Below, in pieces: positions 1 through 5,225 of a DNA stretch of 7,493 nucleotides. Under the pieces are notes generated by a model that saw only the letters and a list, made by a program, of their open reading frames with translations, did no database searches and was not told the DNA's origin. The position numbers were made by a program, and so were the translations under genes. Position 1 is the first letter of the stretch. Every line of letters begins with the position of its first letter. Source of the stretch: BTRF01 sp036986255 (GTDB taxonomy: Bacteria > Patescibacteriota > WWE3 > 9FT-COMBO-53-11); assembly GCA_036986255.1 (NCBI GenBank), contig BTRF01000032.1, positions 1 through 7,493 of the forward strand, written 5' to 3'.

Positions 1-111
1 GAAGACGAGATCCTCTCCTGGTTCGGGGGGACCCTAACCTCCTCAAGGAGGGACTGCGCTCTCCTCCCCTTGAGAGCGTTGAAGAAAGCTTTAGAAGAAG
101 GCAGGAGTTAG
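1..111 (+). CDS. C-terminal end of an unrecognised protein (5' truncated by window)
   Basis: Frame 1 is open from the first base to a TAG at 109-111 and gives 36 residues ending ALKKALEEGRS. The segment has a hydrophobic start (ILSWFGG), an arginine pair and an amphipathic, charged final helix, as is common for a protein C-terminus. I do not recognise the family, and no catalytic motif is visible in so short a piece. The DNA here also folds into two adjacent GC-rich hairpins (20-39 and 42-74), so a structured non-coding segment cannot be wholly excluded. A 57-base gap separates it from the channel gene, which appears to have its own promoter. Reading it as coding is an inference from the open frame alone. 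Confidence 0.45.
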   Translation, partial: EDEILSWFGGTLTSSRRDCALLPLRALKKALEEGRS

Positions 112-153
112 TGGTTTTGGGGTTGAAAAAGGAACCCGCGCAAAGGGAGATTT

Positions 154-162
154 TGCTAGGAT
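154..162 (+). promoter_or_regulatory. Extended -10 box for the channel gene
   Basis: The sequence TGcTAGGAT is an extended -10 element (TGn followed by a TATAAT-like hexamer). It ends 6 bases before the ATG at 169, so transcription would start at about the first base of the start codon. No convincing -35 is seen 16-18 bases upstream. The only purine-rich tract (AGGGAG, 144-149) lies too far from the ATG to act as a Shine-Dalgarno site. Confidence 0.45.
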
Positions 163-168
163 GATTTT

Positions 169-459
169 ATGCTGTTTAGGAAAGAACGCTCTTTTAAGGC
201 CGATCTTTCAATCGTAGCTCCCTTCTTTGCTTTGATTCTTGCGGTTGCAACGGTTTTTTATCACTTTGAGGGGTGGAGCTGGGTGGACTCTTTTTATTTT
301 TCCTCTACGACCTTGATAACCATAGGGCATGCTCAGCTGCTGCCTTCCACCGACCTGTCCAAGCTTTTCACGGTGGTCTTGTCTTTCGCGGGCGTTTCCG
401 CATTTTTGGCCTTAGTTACCTTGGTGGCGGGGGAGATTCTTAAGAAGGAAAAAGAATAG
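169..459 (+). CDS. Two-transmembrane potassium-channel-like protein with degenerate filter
   Basis: This 96-residue protein has the Ion_trans_2 layout: a short basic N-terminus, TM1 at about residues 13-31, a pore helix at about 37-49, a filter loop at 51-56, TM2 at about 66-88 and a charged tail (KKEKE). The family forms tetrameric cation channels in the cytoplasmic membrane. The pore segment (FYFSSTTLITIG) and the following LLPSTDLSKLFTV match the family well. The filter itself reads T-I-G-H-A-Q instead of T-V/I-G-Y-G-D, so the Tyr, second Gly and Asp are all replaced. K+ selectivity is therefore doubtful; it could be a non-selective channel, a dominant subunit or a decayed copy. No RCK/TrkA regulatory domain is attached. 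The ATG at 169 is the first possible start, because an in-frame TAG lies at 157-159. The gene converges on the metallopeptidase-like gene. Confidence 0.75.
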   Translation: MLFRKERSFKADLSIVAPFFALILAVATVFYHFEGWSWVDSFYFSSTTLITIGHAQLLPSTDLSKLFTVVLSFAGVSAFLALVTLVAGEILKKEKE

Positions 460-480
460 GCGATCGTTATTTTGATCGCC
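459..480. terminator. Hairpin between convergent genes; terminator for the minus-strand gene
   Basis: A perfect 7-bp stem (GGCGATC at 459-465, GATCGCC at 474-480) encloses an 8-base loop. Read on the minus strand, it is followed by TATTCTTTTTCC, a good U-rich tract, so it looks like an intrinsic terminator for the metallopeptidase-like gene. Read on the plus strand, only TTAG follows, so it would be weak for the channel gene. The stem starts at the last base of the channel stop codon, and the loop holds the minus-strand TAA. Confidence 0.6.
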
Positions 481-982
481 TTAGATCCTGGATGAAGGGC
501 TCCCAAAGAAGGGTAGGCTCCCCTGATTTTAAGAGCACATAGTAGTCTCTGCAAATGTTTCCCTGCTGTTCAGGGTTGAAATCATAAAGCGATCTTTCCT
601 CTTTCAGGGCTCGAGCCAGACCGGTTTCCCCTCCATAGTTGTAGGCCTCTGCGCCGAGGTAGACATGCGCTTGTGAGGCCTCTAGGAGGTAGATCCACCC
701 GAAGTGCTGAAACTGCCAAACATGAGTCAGCTCATGAATTAGCCAAGCCGTATCCTCGAGATTGCCGGGCTTTAAGGGACGGGCAAAGCGAACACTGTTT
801 CCTAGCCCTAATGCGTAGTCAGCGGTGGGAGGGGGCTGACAGCGGATGAGAGCGATCATTCGAACCACCCGGTTGAGCCATTTCCACCCTTCCATCACCA
901 GAACTTGACTGTAGTGGACGGTGTTTCCAAACACTAGCCGGGCTTCGGATACTTCACGGCTCACCAACCGCCTTTTGGGCAT
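467..982 (-). CDS. Putative HExxH zinc metallopeptidase-like protein (DUF4157-like)
   Basis: This 171-residue protein has the motif LIHELTHVWQFQ, with H83, E84 and H87 forming a zinc-binding HExxH. A downstream stretch, NPEQQ (E138) followed by RDYY, could supply a third ligand. Upstream, EARLVFGNTVHYSQV and YALGLGNSVRFARP resemble the strands that precede the HExxH helix in DUF4157-type domains. GWIYLLEA after the motif and AEAYNYGG further on also fit that family as I remember it. There is no signal peptide or membrane helix, so the protein is probably cytosolic; its substrate is unknown. A clear Shine-Dalgarno (AAAGGAG, forward 988-994) sits 5 bases before the ATG and fixes the start. A promoter with TTGACA lies just upstream. 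It is monocistronic and convergent with the channel gene. The metallopeptidase fold is well supported; the exact family is less certain. Confidence 0.65.
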   Translation of the reverse strand: MPKRRLVSREVSEARLVFGNTVHYSQVLVMEGWKWLNRVVRMIALIRCQPPPTADYALGLGNSVRFARPLKPGNLEDTAWLIHELTHVWQFQHFGWIYLLEASQAHVYLGAEAYNYGGETGLARALKEERSLYDFNPEQQGNICRDYYVLLKSGEPTLLWEPFIQDLRRSK

Positions 983-1008
983 TTTTACTCCTTTCTCCAG
1001 TCTCCTTT

Positions 1009-1036
1009 ATGGTAGCAACGAGTTTTTGGATGTCAA
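1009..1036 (-). promoter_or_regulatory. Promoter of the metallopeptidase-like gene
   Basis: On the minus strand there is a perfect -35 TTGACA (forward 1031-1036), a 16-base spacer and an extended -10 TGcTACCAT (forward 1009-1017). This predicts a start near 1002 and a leader of about 20 bases that contains the AGGAG ribosome site. It overlaps the upstream half of the divergent tRNA-Glu promoter. Confidence 0.6.
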
Positions 1037-1057
1037 TCTCCATACATGGGCTATAAT
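1030..1057 (+). promoter_or_regulatory. Promoter of tRNA-Glu
   Basis: A consensus TATAAT lies at 1052-1057. A 4-of-6 -35 (ATGTCA, 1030-1035) stands 16 bases upstream. Transcription would begin near 1064, about 23 bases before the tRNA. The -35 region shares bases with the -35 of the divergent metallopeptidase promoter. Confidence 0.6.
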
Positions 1058-1086
1058 TAACAATGAGCAGTGCGGATTAATTGCGC

Positions 1087-1162
1087 GGCGCCTTCGTCTA
1101 GGGGACCAGGACGCCGGCTTCTCAAGCCGGTAACACGGGTTCGAATCCCGTAGGCGCTACCA
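1087..1162 (+). tRNA. tRNA-Glu (anticodon CTC)
   Basis: A full cloverleaf can be drawn. The acceptor arm is 1087-1093 with 1152-1158, and the D arm is GTC/GAC with the loop TAGGGGACCAG. The anticodon stem is CCGGC/GCCGG around the loop TTCTCAA, with anticodon CTC at 1121-1123. The variable loop is TAAC. The T arm is ACGGG/CCCGT around TTCGAAT, followed by A73 and an encoded CCA (1160-1162). The layout follows E. coli tRNA-Glu closely (TCGTCTAG, AGGAC, TAAC, TTCGAAT). The CTC anticodon reads GAG, so a separate TTC-anticodon tRNA-Glu would be expected elsewhere in the genome. The first acceptor pair is G1-U72, a wobble, where tRNA-Glu usually has a Watson-Crick pair. All other stem pairs are Watson-Crick. 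Confidence 0.95.
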
Positions 1163-1171
1163 GCACCTGCA

Positions 1172-1200
1172 TTGACATTTAACGCTTGATTTGCTAAGGT
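1172..1200 (+). promoter_or_regulatory. Promoter upstream of greA
   Basis: There is a perfect -35 TTGACA (1172-1177), a 17-base spacer and the -10 TAAGGT (1195-1200) with a TGn extension at 1192-1194. Spacing is ideal and the -35 is consensus, although the -10 hexamer matches only in part. The start would fall near 1207, giving greA a leader of about 117 bases. The -10 overlaps the left arm of the AGGTCAATTGACCT palindrome, which is a natural place for an operator. Confidence 0.55.
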
Positions 1201-1210
1201 CAATTGACCT
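1197..1210. repeat. Perfect 14-bp palindrome AGGTCAATTGACCT
   Basis: All seven half-site positions are complementary. The palindrome covers the end of the greA -10 and the predicted start site, the usual position of a repressor operator for a dimeric regulator. The half-site core TTGAC recurs nearby at 1172, 1204 and 1218, and inverted (GTCAA) at 1032 and 1200. A role as a protein-binding site is inferred from symmetry and position only. Confidence 0.4.
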
Positions 1211-1244
1211 CCATGTATTGACTGAAACTGGGGGATTATTTTTT
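1208..1244 (+). terminator. Terminator-like hairpin after tRNA-Glu, within the greA leader
   Basis: A 6-bp stem (CCTCCA 1208-1213 with TGGGGG 1229-1234, one G-U pair) encloses a 15-base loop and is followed by ATTATTTTTT (1235-1244). It could end the tRNA-Glu transcript. Because it lies downstream of the predicted greA start, it could also act as an attenuator for greA. The stem is short and the loop long, so confidence is modest. Confidence 0.4.
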
Positions 1245-1323
1245 GCACCTATCGAGTTGGAGTTTGGTTTTATCCTTTTGCAACGGCAGGGTGTTGGTGC
1301 CCCCAGGTTTTTGGAGAAGTAAG

Positions 1324-1785
1324 ATGAGTAAAGAAAAAGTTTATCTGACCCAAGAGGGTCTCGAAAAATTACAGAACGAATTTGACCACCTGGTTAACGT
1401 TAAGCGTAAAGAGGTGGCGGAGAAACTTCAAAAGGCCCGGGAGTTGGGGGATCTGTCGGAGAACGCCGCCTATACCGCCGCCCGTGAGGAACAGACCTTT
1501 ATGGAAGGCCGTATTGCCGAGTTGGAGGATCTCTTGAAGAAGGTTGAGGTTGCTGAGAAGGCCAAAGCGGGTAAGGTAGTAGTAGGGTCTACCGTTAGGG
1601 TTCATCTTGATGGGGAAAAGCAGGAGTTTCGAATTGTGGGAGCGCCTGAAGCCGATCCCGCCGGTGGTAAAATTTCCCATGAGTCGCCCCTTGGCCAGGC
1701 TCTGATAGGCAAGAAGGTGGGGGACAAGGTGGAGGTAGAGGCCCCGGTAGGCAACCTCAAGTACCATATCCTCGAAGTTAAGTAA
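1324..1785 (+). CDS. greA: Transcription elongation factor GreA
   Basis: GreA enters the secondary channel of RNA polymerase and stimulates cleavage of the backtracked RNA 3' end, rescuing stalled complexes. The 153 residues are close to the usual length of about 158. Residues 1-75 form the N-terminal coiled coil; its tip carries GDLSENAAY, with the acidic pair D43 and E46 that the family uses to hold the catalytic Mg2+. Residues 85-153 are the FKBP-like C-terminal domain (VGSTVRVHL, SPLGQALIGKKVGD, YHILEV). The frame stays open upstream to 1243, but the ATG at 1324 is chosen because GGAG (1313-1316) lies 7 bases before it and MSKEKVYLTQEG is a normal GreA N-terminus. It has its own promoter and a long leader downstream of tRNA-Glu. 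lysS follows after 34 bases. Confidence 0.96.
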   Translation: MSKEKVYLTQEGLEKLQNEFDHLVNVKRKEVAEKLQKARELGDLSENAAYTAAREEQTFMEGRIAELEDLLKKVEVAEKAKAGKVVVGSTVRVHLDGEKQEFRIVGAPEADPAGGKISHESPLGQALIGKKVGDKVEVEAPVGNLKYHILEVK

Positions 1786-1801
1786 TTTGCCCGGCCAGAC
1801 A

Positions 1802-1810
1802 TGATAAACT
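1802..1810 (+). promoter_or_regulatory. Extended -10 box for lysS
   Basis: TGaTAAACT lies exactly 9 bases before the lysS ATG, and the same spacing and near-identical sequence precede serS. No Shine-Dalgarno is present between greA and lysS. A start at about 1817 would give a leader of only 2-3 bases. No good -35 is visible, as is tolerated with a TGn extension. Confidence 0.5.
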
Positions 1811-1819
1811 TTTTCCGTA

Positions 1820-3268
1820 ATGCCGCAACCATTAGAGGAGCTTCGCAGGGAGAGGCTGAAGAAGTTAGAAAAAATTCGTGAGCTGGGCTTTGATCCCTAC
1901 CCCCCTAAATTTGATCGCAAACATTTTATTACTCAGGCCCGGAGAAGCAAAATTTCCTCCAGCGTTACCATTGCCGGGAGGGTGGTTGCTTGGCGGGAGC
2001 ATGGGAAGATAATCTTCGCCGACCTAATTGATGAAACCGGAAGAATTCAGCTCGCCTTTAAGGCGGATCGCCTTTTGGGGAGAAGCGGTAAACTTCTGGA
2101 GCTGATAGACATAGGTGATTTTATAGGGGTGACGGGTGCTCTTTTTAAGACTAAAGCGGGTGAGCTGACCGCCGAGGTTTCAAAGCTGACGCTTCTCTCC
2201 AAATCTCTCCTTCCCCTCCCGGCGAAGTCAGGATTGGTCGATATTGAAGAGCGCTATCGTAAGCGGTACCTTGACCTGATCCTCAATCCGGAAGTTAAGG
2301 AGCGTTTTGATCGGATCTCTCAGATTGTGGAGAGCATGCGCGGGTTCCTTTTGGAGGAGGGCTATGTTGAAGTGACTACCCCCTCGCTCCAACCGCTGTA
2401 CGGAGGAACGCTGGCTCGGCCGTTCGTTACCCACTTTAATGCTCTAGATGAAGATTTCTATCTTCGGATTTCCAACGAGTTGTATCTAAAACAGCTTATC
2501 GTGGGGGGGTACGAGAAGGTCTTTGAGTTCTCCGTCGATTTTCGCAATGAGGGGATTGATACTACTCATAACCCTGAGTTTTTGCAGATGGAGACGATGT
2601 GGGCCTACGCGGATTACAAGGATAATATGTCGTTTGCGGAGCGGATGTTTGCGGCCGTCACCAAAAAAGTTTTGGGGGGCACCAAGATCGCCTATCAGGG
2701 CCAGAAAATTGACCTCAAACCGCCGTGGAGGCGGGTGCGCTTGGTAGTGGCGGTGGAAAAAGAGGGGAAGTTGGATTGGTCTAAGGTTAAAAATTTGCGG
2801 GATGCTCAGGAAGCGGCGAAGAAGTTGGGAGTGGACGTTTCCGGAAAGAAACTGAAGGGCGAGGTCCTTGAGGAGCTTTTTGATACTTTGGTCAAGCCCA
2901 AGATTACTCAGCCAACCATCGTTTATGATTACCCGCAGGACATCTCTCCTCTGGCCAAGGCGGTGGGGGAGAACTTGAGTTATACGGAGCGGTTTGAGAT
3001 ATTTATTGCCGGCCGGGAGTTGGGGAACAGCTACTCTGAAGCGAACGATCCTCTCTGTTTGCGTGAGAATTTGGAGAAGCAAGCGGAGCTTAGGAAGAAG
3101 GGGGATCGAGGATCCCATCCCGTTGATGAGGGTTTTCTTGAGGCCCTTGAGTACGGACTTCCTCCTACCTCAGGCCTGGGGATTGGGATGGAGCGCCTCT
3201 TTATGCTCTTGACTGATACGGCTTCGATTAGAGAAGTAATGCTCTTTCCCGCTTTACGTCCGCGTTAG
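1820..3268 (+). CDS. lysS: Lysine--tRNA ligase, class II
   Basis: This enzyme charges tRNA-Lys with lysine in the cytoplasm using ATP. The 482 residues are near the usual 490-505. Residues 1-45 are the N-terminal helix. Residues 48-130 form the anticodon-binding OB fold (VTIAGRVVAWREHGKIIFADL, DETGRIQ, GDFIGVTGALFKTKAGEL). The class II catalytic core follows: the pre-motif signature EERYRKRYLDL at 143-153, motif 1 around GYVEVTTPSLQPLYGG (181-196), motif 2 FRNEGIDTTHNPEF (241-254), and motif 3 GLGIGMERLFMLL (452-464). The lysine-site segments ISPLAK (375-380), GRELGNSYSE (398-407) and FLEALEYGLPPTSG (439-452) are intact. Before motif 2, SVD replaces the more usual GRN; this is a lineage variation, not a loss of function. 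It is probably transcribed from the extended -10 at 1802 as a near-leaderless mRNA, with possible read-through from greA. Confidence 0.97.
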   Translation: MPQPLEELRRERLKKLEKIRELGFDPYPPKFDRKHFITQARRSKISSSVTIAGRVVAWREHGKIIFADLIDETGRIQLAFKADRLLGRSGKLLELIDIGDFIGVTGALFKTKAGELTAEVSKLTLLSKSLLPLPAKSGLVDIEERYRKRYLDLILNPEVKERFDRISQIVESMRGFLLEEGYVEVTTPSLQPLYGGTLARPFVTHFNALDEDFYLRISNELYLKQLIVGGYEKVFEFSVDFRNEGIDTTHNPEFLQMETMWAYADYKDNMSFAERMFAAVTKKVLGGTKIAYQGQKIDLKPPWRRVRLVVAVEKEGKLDWSKVKNLRDAQEAAKKLGVDVSGKKLKGEVLEELFDTLVKPKITQPTIVYDYPQDISPLAKAVGENLSYTERFEIFIAGRELGNSYSEANDPLCLRENLEKQAELRKKGDRGSHPVDEGFLEALEYGLPPTSGLGIGMERLFMLLTDTASIREVMLFPALRPR

Positions 3269-3319
3269 TTAATTGACCTATTTGGTTGGACTGTATTTGT
3301 GAAATTTTAACTCGCTGGA

Positions 3320-3328
3320 TGGTAAAGT
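3320..3328 (+). promoter_or_regulatory. Extended -10 box for serS
   Basis: TGgTAAAGT sits 9 bases before the serS ATG, the same arrangement as for lysS. The 69-base gap between lysS and serS has no Shine-Dalgarno near the ATG. The best upstream candidate, TTGTGA (3297-3302), is 20 bases away, so the -35 is weak or absent. The expected start leaves a leader of 2-3 bases. Confidence 0.5.
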
Positions 3329-3337
3329 TATCTAGTT

Positions 3338-4579
3338 ATGCTGGATCCTAAGTTTGTGACGGAAAATCTGGAGGAGATAAAGAGGGTAGTTAAAGAGCGG
3401 GGGATGAGGGTGGATGTGGATGAGATTGCCCGCCTGAGCCAGGCCCGGTCGGAGGTTTTGGCGGAGGTCGAGAAGCTTAGGGCTCGGAAGAATAGGTTGA
3501 GCAAAAAGCCCTCCGAGGAGAACATTCGCCGCTCCACTGAGGTGAAGAACAAGCTTAAAAATCTAGAGCCCCAGCTTAGGAATTTGGAGAAACAGCTTAA
3601 TGAACTGCTTTGGCGGCTCCCCAACCTGCTCCATCCTCAGGCCCCTCTGGGTCACAGCGAGAAGGATAACAAGACGCTGAGAACGGTGGGAGTTCCTAAG
3701 AAGTTTTCCTTTAGTCCGCGTGACCATGAAGAGATTTCCCGAGATCTTGACCTTGTTGACTTTGAGGCCGGATCAAAAGTAGCCGGCTCGAAGTTCTACT
3801 ACTTGAAAAATGAAGCCGCTCTTTTGGAATTTGCTTTGATAAAATACGTTTTTGACATCCTCCTTGAGGAGGGTTTTACCCCTTTTGTTACTCCGGATTT
3901 GGCTCGTGAGGAGATAATTGACGGAGTTGGCTTTGTTCCCCGGGGACCGGAGTCTAATATTTACCTGGTGGAGGAGGAGGACTTGGGACTGATTGGGACG
4001 TCGGAGATTACCTTGGGCGGATACCATACTAATCAGGTGCTGGAGGAGGATAAGCTTCCTCTCAAGTATGTGGGCTTTTCGCACTGCTTCCGCCGCGAGT
4101 CCGGAAGCTATGGCCAGCACTCCAAAGGTCTCTACCGGGTTCATCAGTTCTCAAAAGTGGAGATGTTCATCTTCTCCCGTCCCGAAGAGTCGGAGAAGAC
4201 CCATGCCTATCTTCTCAAGTTGGAGGAGAAGATCTTCAAAGGACTCCGCATTCCTTATCGAGTGGTTGATATTTATGCAGGTGACCTTGGAGCGGCGGCC
4301 TATCGCAAGTTTGACCTGGAGGCGTGGATGCCCGGGAGGGGGGGTTGGGGTGAGATTACCTCTACTTCCAACACGACCGATTATCAGGCCCGTCGTCTAA
4401 ATATTAGGTATCGCAAAGAGGATAGGTCCGTCGGCTACGTGCACACGTCGAACGGTACGGCTGTGGCTGTACCGCGGACGCTGATCGCTATCTTGGAAAA
4501 TTATCAGCAGAAAGACGGGTCGGTGAGAGTTCCGGCGGCTCTTGTCCCTTATGTCGGTAAAAAAATTATTCGCCGATAA
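3338..4579 (+). CDS. serS: Serine--tRNA ligase, bacterial class II
   Basis: This enzyme charges tRNA-Ser, and tRNA-Sec where present, with serine. The 413 residues match the bacterial type (about 420-430). Residues 1-110 form the N-terminal antiparallel coiled coil that grips the long variable arm of tRNA-Ser, rich in Lys, Arg and Glu (about 35-90). The catalytic core follows: motif 1 near FTPFVTPDLAREE (180-192), the serine-binding TSE in GTSEITL (220-226), motif 2 FRRESGSYGQHSKGLYRVHQF (251-271), and motif 3 NGTAVAVPRTLIAILENYQ (372-390). The last has PR where many bacteria have GR. GEITSTSNTTDYQARR (338-353) is the usual serine and ATP pocket segment. The end, QQKDGSVRVPAALVPY, is canonical. 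The start has an extended -10 but no Shine-Dalgarno. The 3' end overlaps the next gene by 29 bases, so serS probably heads an operon. Confidence 0.97.
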   Translation: MLDPKFVTENLEEIKRVVKERGMRVDVDEIARLSQARSEVLAEVEKLRARKNRLSKKPSEENIRRSTEVKNKLKNLEPQLRNLEKQLNELLWRLPNLLHPQAPLGHSEKDNKTLRTVGVPKKFSFSPRDHEEISRDLDLVDFEAGSKVAGSKFYYLKNEAALLEFALIKYVFDILLEEGFTPFVTPDLAREEIIDGVGFVPRGPESNIYLVEEEDLGLIGTSEITLGGYHTNQVLEEDKLPLKYVGFSHCFRRESGSYGQHSKGLYRVHQFSKVEMFIFSRPEESEKTHAYLLKLEEKIFKGLRIPYRVVDIYAGDLGAAAYRKFDLEAWMPGRGGWGEITSTSNTTDYQARRLNIRYRKEDRSVGYVHTSNGTAVAVPRTLIAILENYQQKDGSVRVPAALVPYVGKKIIRR

Positions 4580-5225
4580 GCCCCAAGTTGTTTACTCCAC
4601 CAGTTCCGCTCACTCGGGACTCATCCGGGTTTGGAAGCATCACGACGGATTGGTCTTGGAGGTGGGCGGTTATCCCCAATCCGTCTCTTTAGGTACGTCG
4701 GATTTGGCGGAACGCTACTGGTCTAAAGCGGTTGCCGAAGTGGGGGAAAGGCTTAGCGGTCCGCGGCGGGCCTTGATCATTGGTGTGGGCGGGGCTACCA
4801 TTCTCCATCTTTTAACGCAAAGATTTTCTGATCTTGAGATAGTGGGAGTTGAATTGGATCCGGAGATTATTGACATTGCTCGGAGATTTTTCAGCTTAGA
4901 TGATATTAACAATCTTTCGGTGGTAGAGGGGGACGGGGCGAAATATGTTTTAAGTTGCGAAGGAGACCGTTTTGATCTCACTTTTGTGGACGCTTACTTA
5001 GGCGGTAATTTCCCCCTTCATTTCGAGGAAGAGAGGTTTCTGCGGCGGCTGCGGGAGATTACGGACCCTGCGGGCTTGGTGGCAATCAATCGCGCCAGCG
5101 GTTTCGATCGGCCTTCCTTCGAGAAGCTCCTTGGGGGTGTTTTTGCTAAGGTGGAGGTGGTTAAGATTCCGTTGCCCGGGTTCTTGGGTGGTTGGGCCGG
5201 TAATCTCCTTTACTTCTGTCAATGA
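4551..5225 (+). CDS. Spermidine-synthase-like methyltransferase-fold protein
   Basis: The 224-residue protein keeps the SpeE plan. A small N-terminal beta domain comes first (GLIRVWKHHDGLVLEVGGYPQS, about 23-44). A Rossmann-type SAM fold follows: LIIGVGGA (75-82), VGVELDPEI (98-106), VVEGDGAKYV (124-133) and FDLTFVDAYLGG (141-152). In true aminopropyltransferases the first glycine loop is GGGDGG and the active site reads DSSDP or DSTDP. Here the loop Asp is missing and the second active-site Asp is replaced by Leu. It is therefore better described as a SpeE-like SAM-binding protein of unknown substrate than as spermidine synthase. The ATG at 4551 is preferred over an in-frame TTG at 4542; either overlaps serS, and neither has a Shine-Dalgarno, so translation probably couples to serS. 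It ends in an ATGA overlap with the PAP2 gene. Confidence 0.75.
   Translation: MSVKKLFADKPQVVYSTSSAHSGLIRVWKHHDGLVLEVGGYPQSVSLGTSDLAERYWSKAVAEVGERLSGPRRALIIGVGGATILHLLTQRFSDLEIVGVELDPEIIDIARRFFSLDDINNLSVVEGDGAKYVLSCEGDRFDLTFVDAYLGGNFPLHFEEERFLRRLREITDPAGLVAINRASGFDRPSFEKLLGGVFAKVEVVKIPLPGFLGGWAGNLLYFCQ

Noticed and set aside
921..1133. Plus-strand open frame running from the metallopeptidase region into tRNA-Glu
   Set aside because: It crosses two promoters and half of a tRNA, and its product resembles nothing.
1087..1162. tRNA-Glu as an attachment site for an integrated element
   Set aside because: No partial tRNA duplicate, integrase or phage-like gene is present downstream; the next genes are greA and lysS.
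1042..1218. Inverted 8-mers ATACATGG (1042-1049) and CCATGTAT (1211-1218) flanking tRNA-Glu, as possible integration or transposon ends
   Set aside because: They are short, there are no target-site duplications or integrase, and each copy lies within promoter or terminator signals. Chance is the simpler explanation.
1243..1323. N-terminal extension of GreA starting at TTG 1243
   Set aside because: The extra 27 residues are unlike any GreA. A GGAG site with 7-base spacing points to the ATG at 1324, and the region carries leader signals.
2486..3118. Long minus-strand open frame of 210 codons inside lysS
   Set aside because: It is an antisense shadow of a strongly conserved LysRS core, and its translation has no recognisable domain.
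3773..4144. Minus-strand and +2 open frames inside serS
   Set aside because: They overlap conserved SerRS motifs and give low-complexity or unrecognisable proteins. They are side effects of the codon use of serS.
4542..4550. TTG start three codons upstream for the SpeE-like gene
   Set aside because: No Shine-Dalgarno supports it, and ATG 4551 is in frame and more usual. The difference is only three residues and remains undecided by sequence alone.
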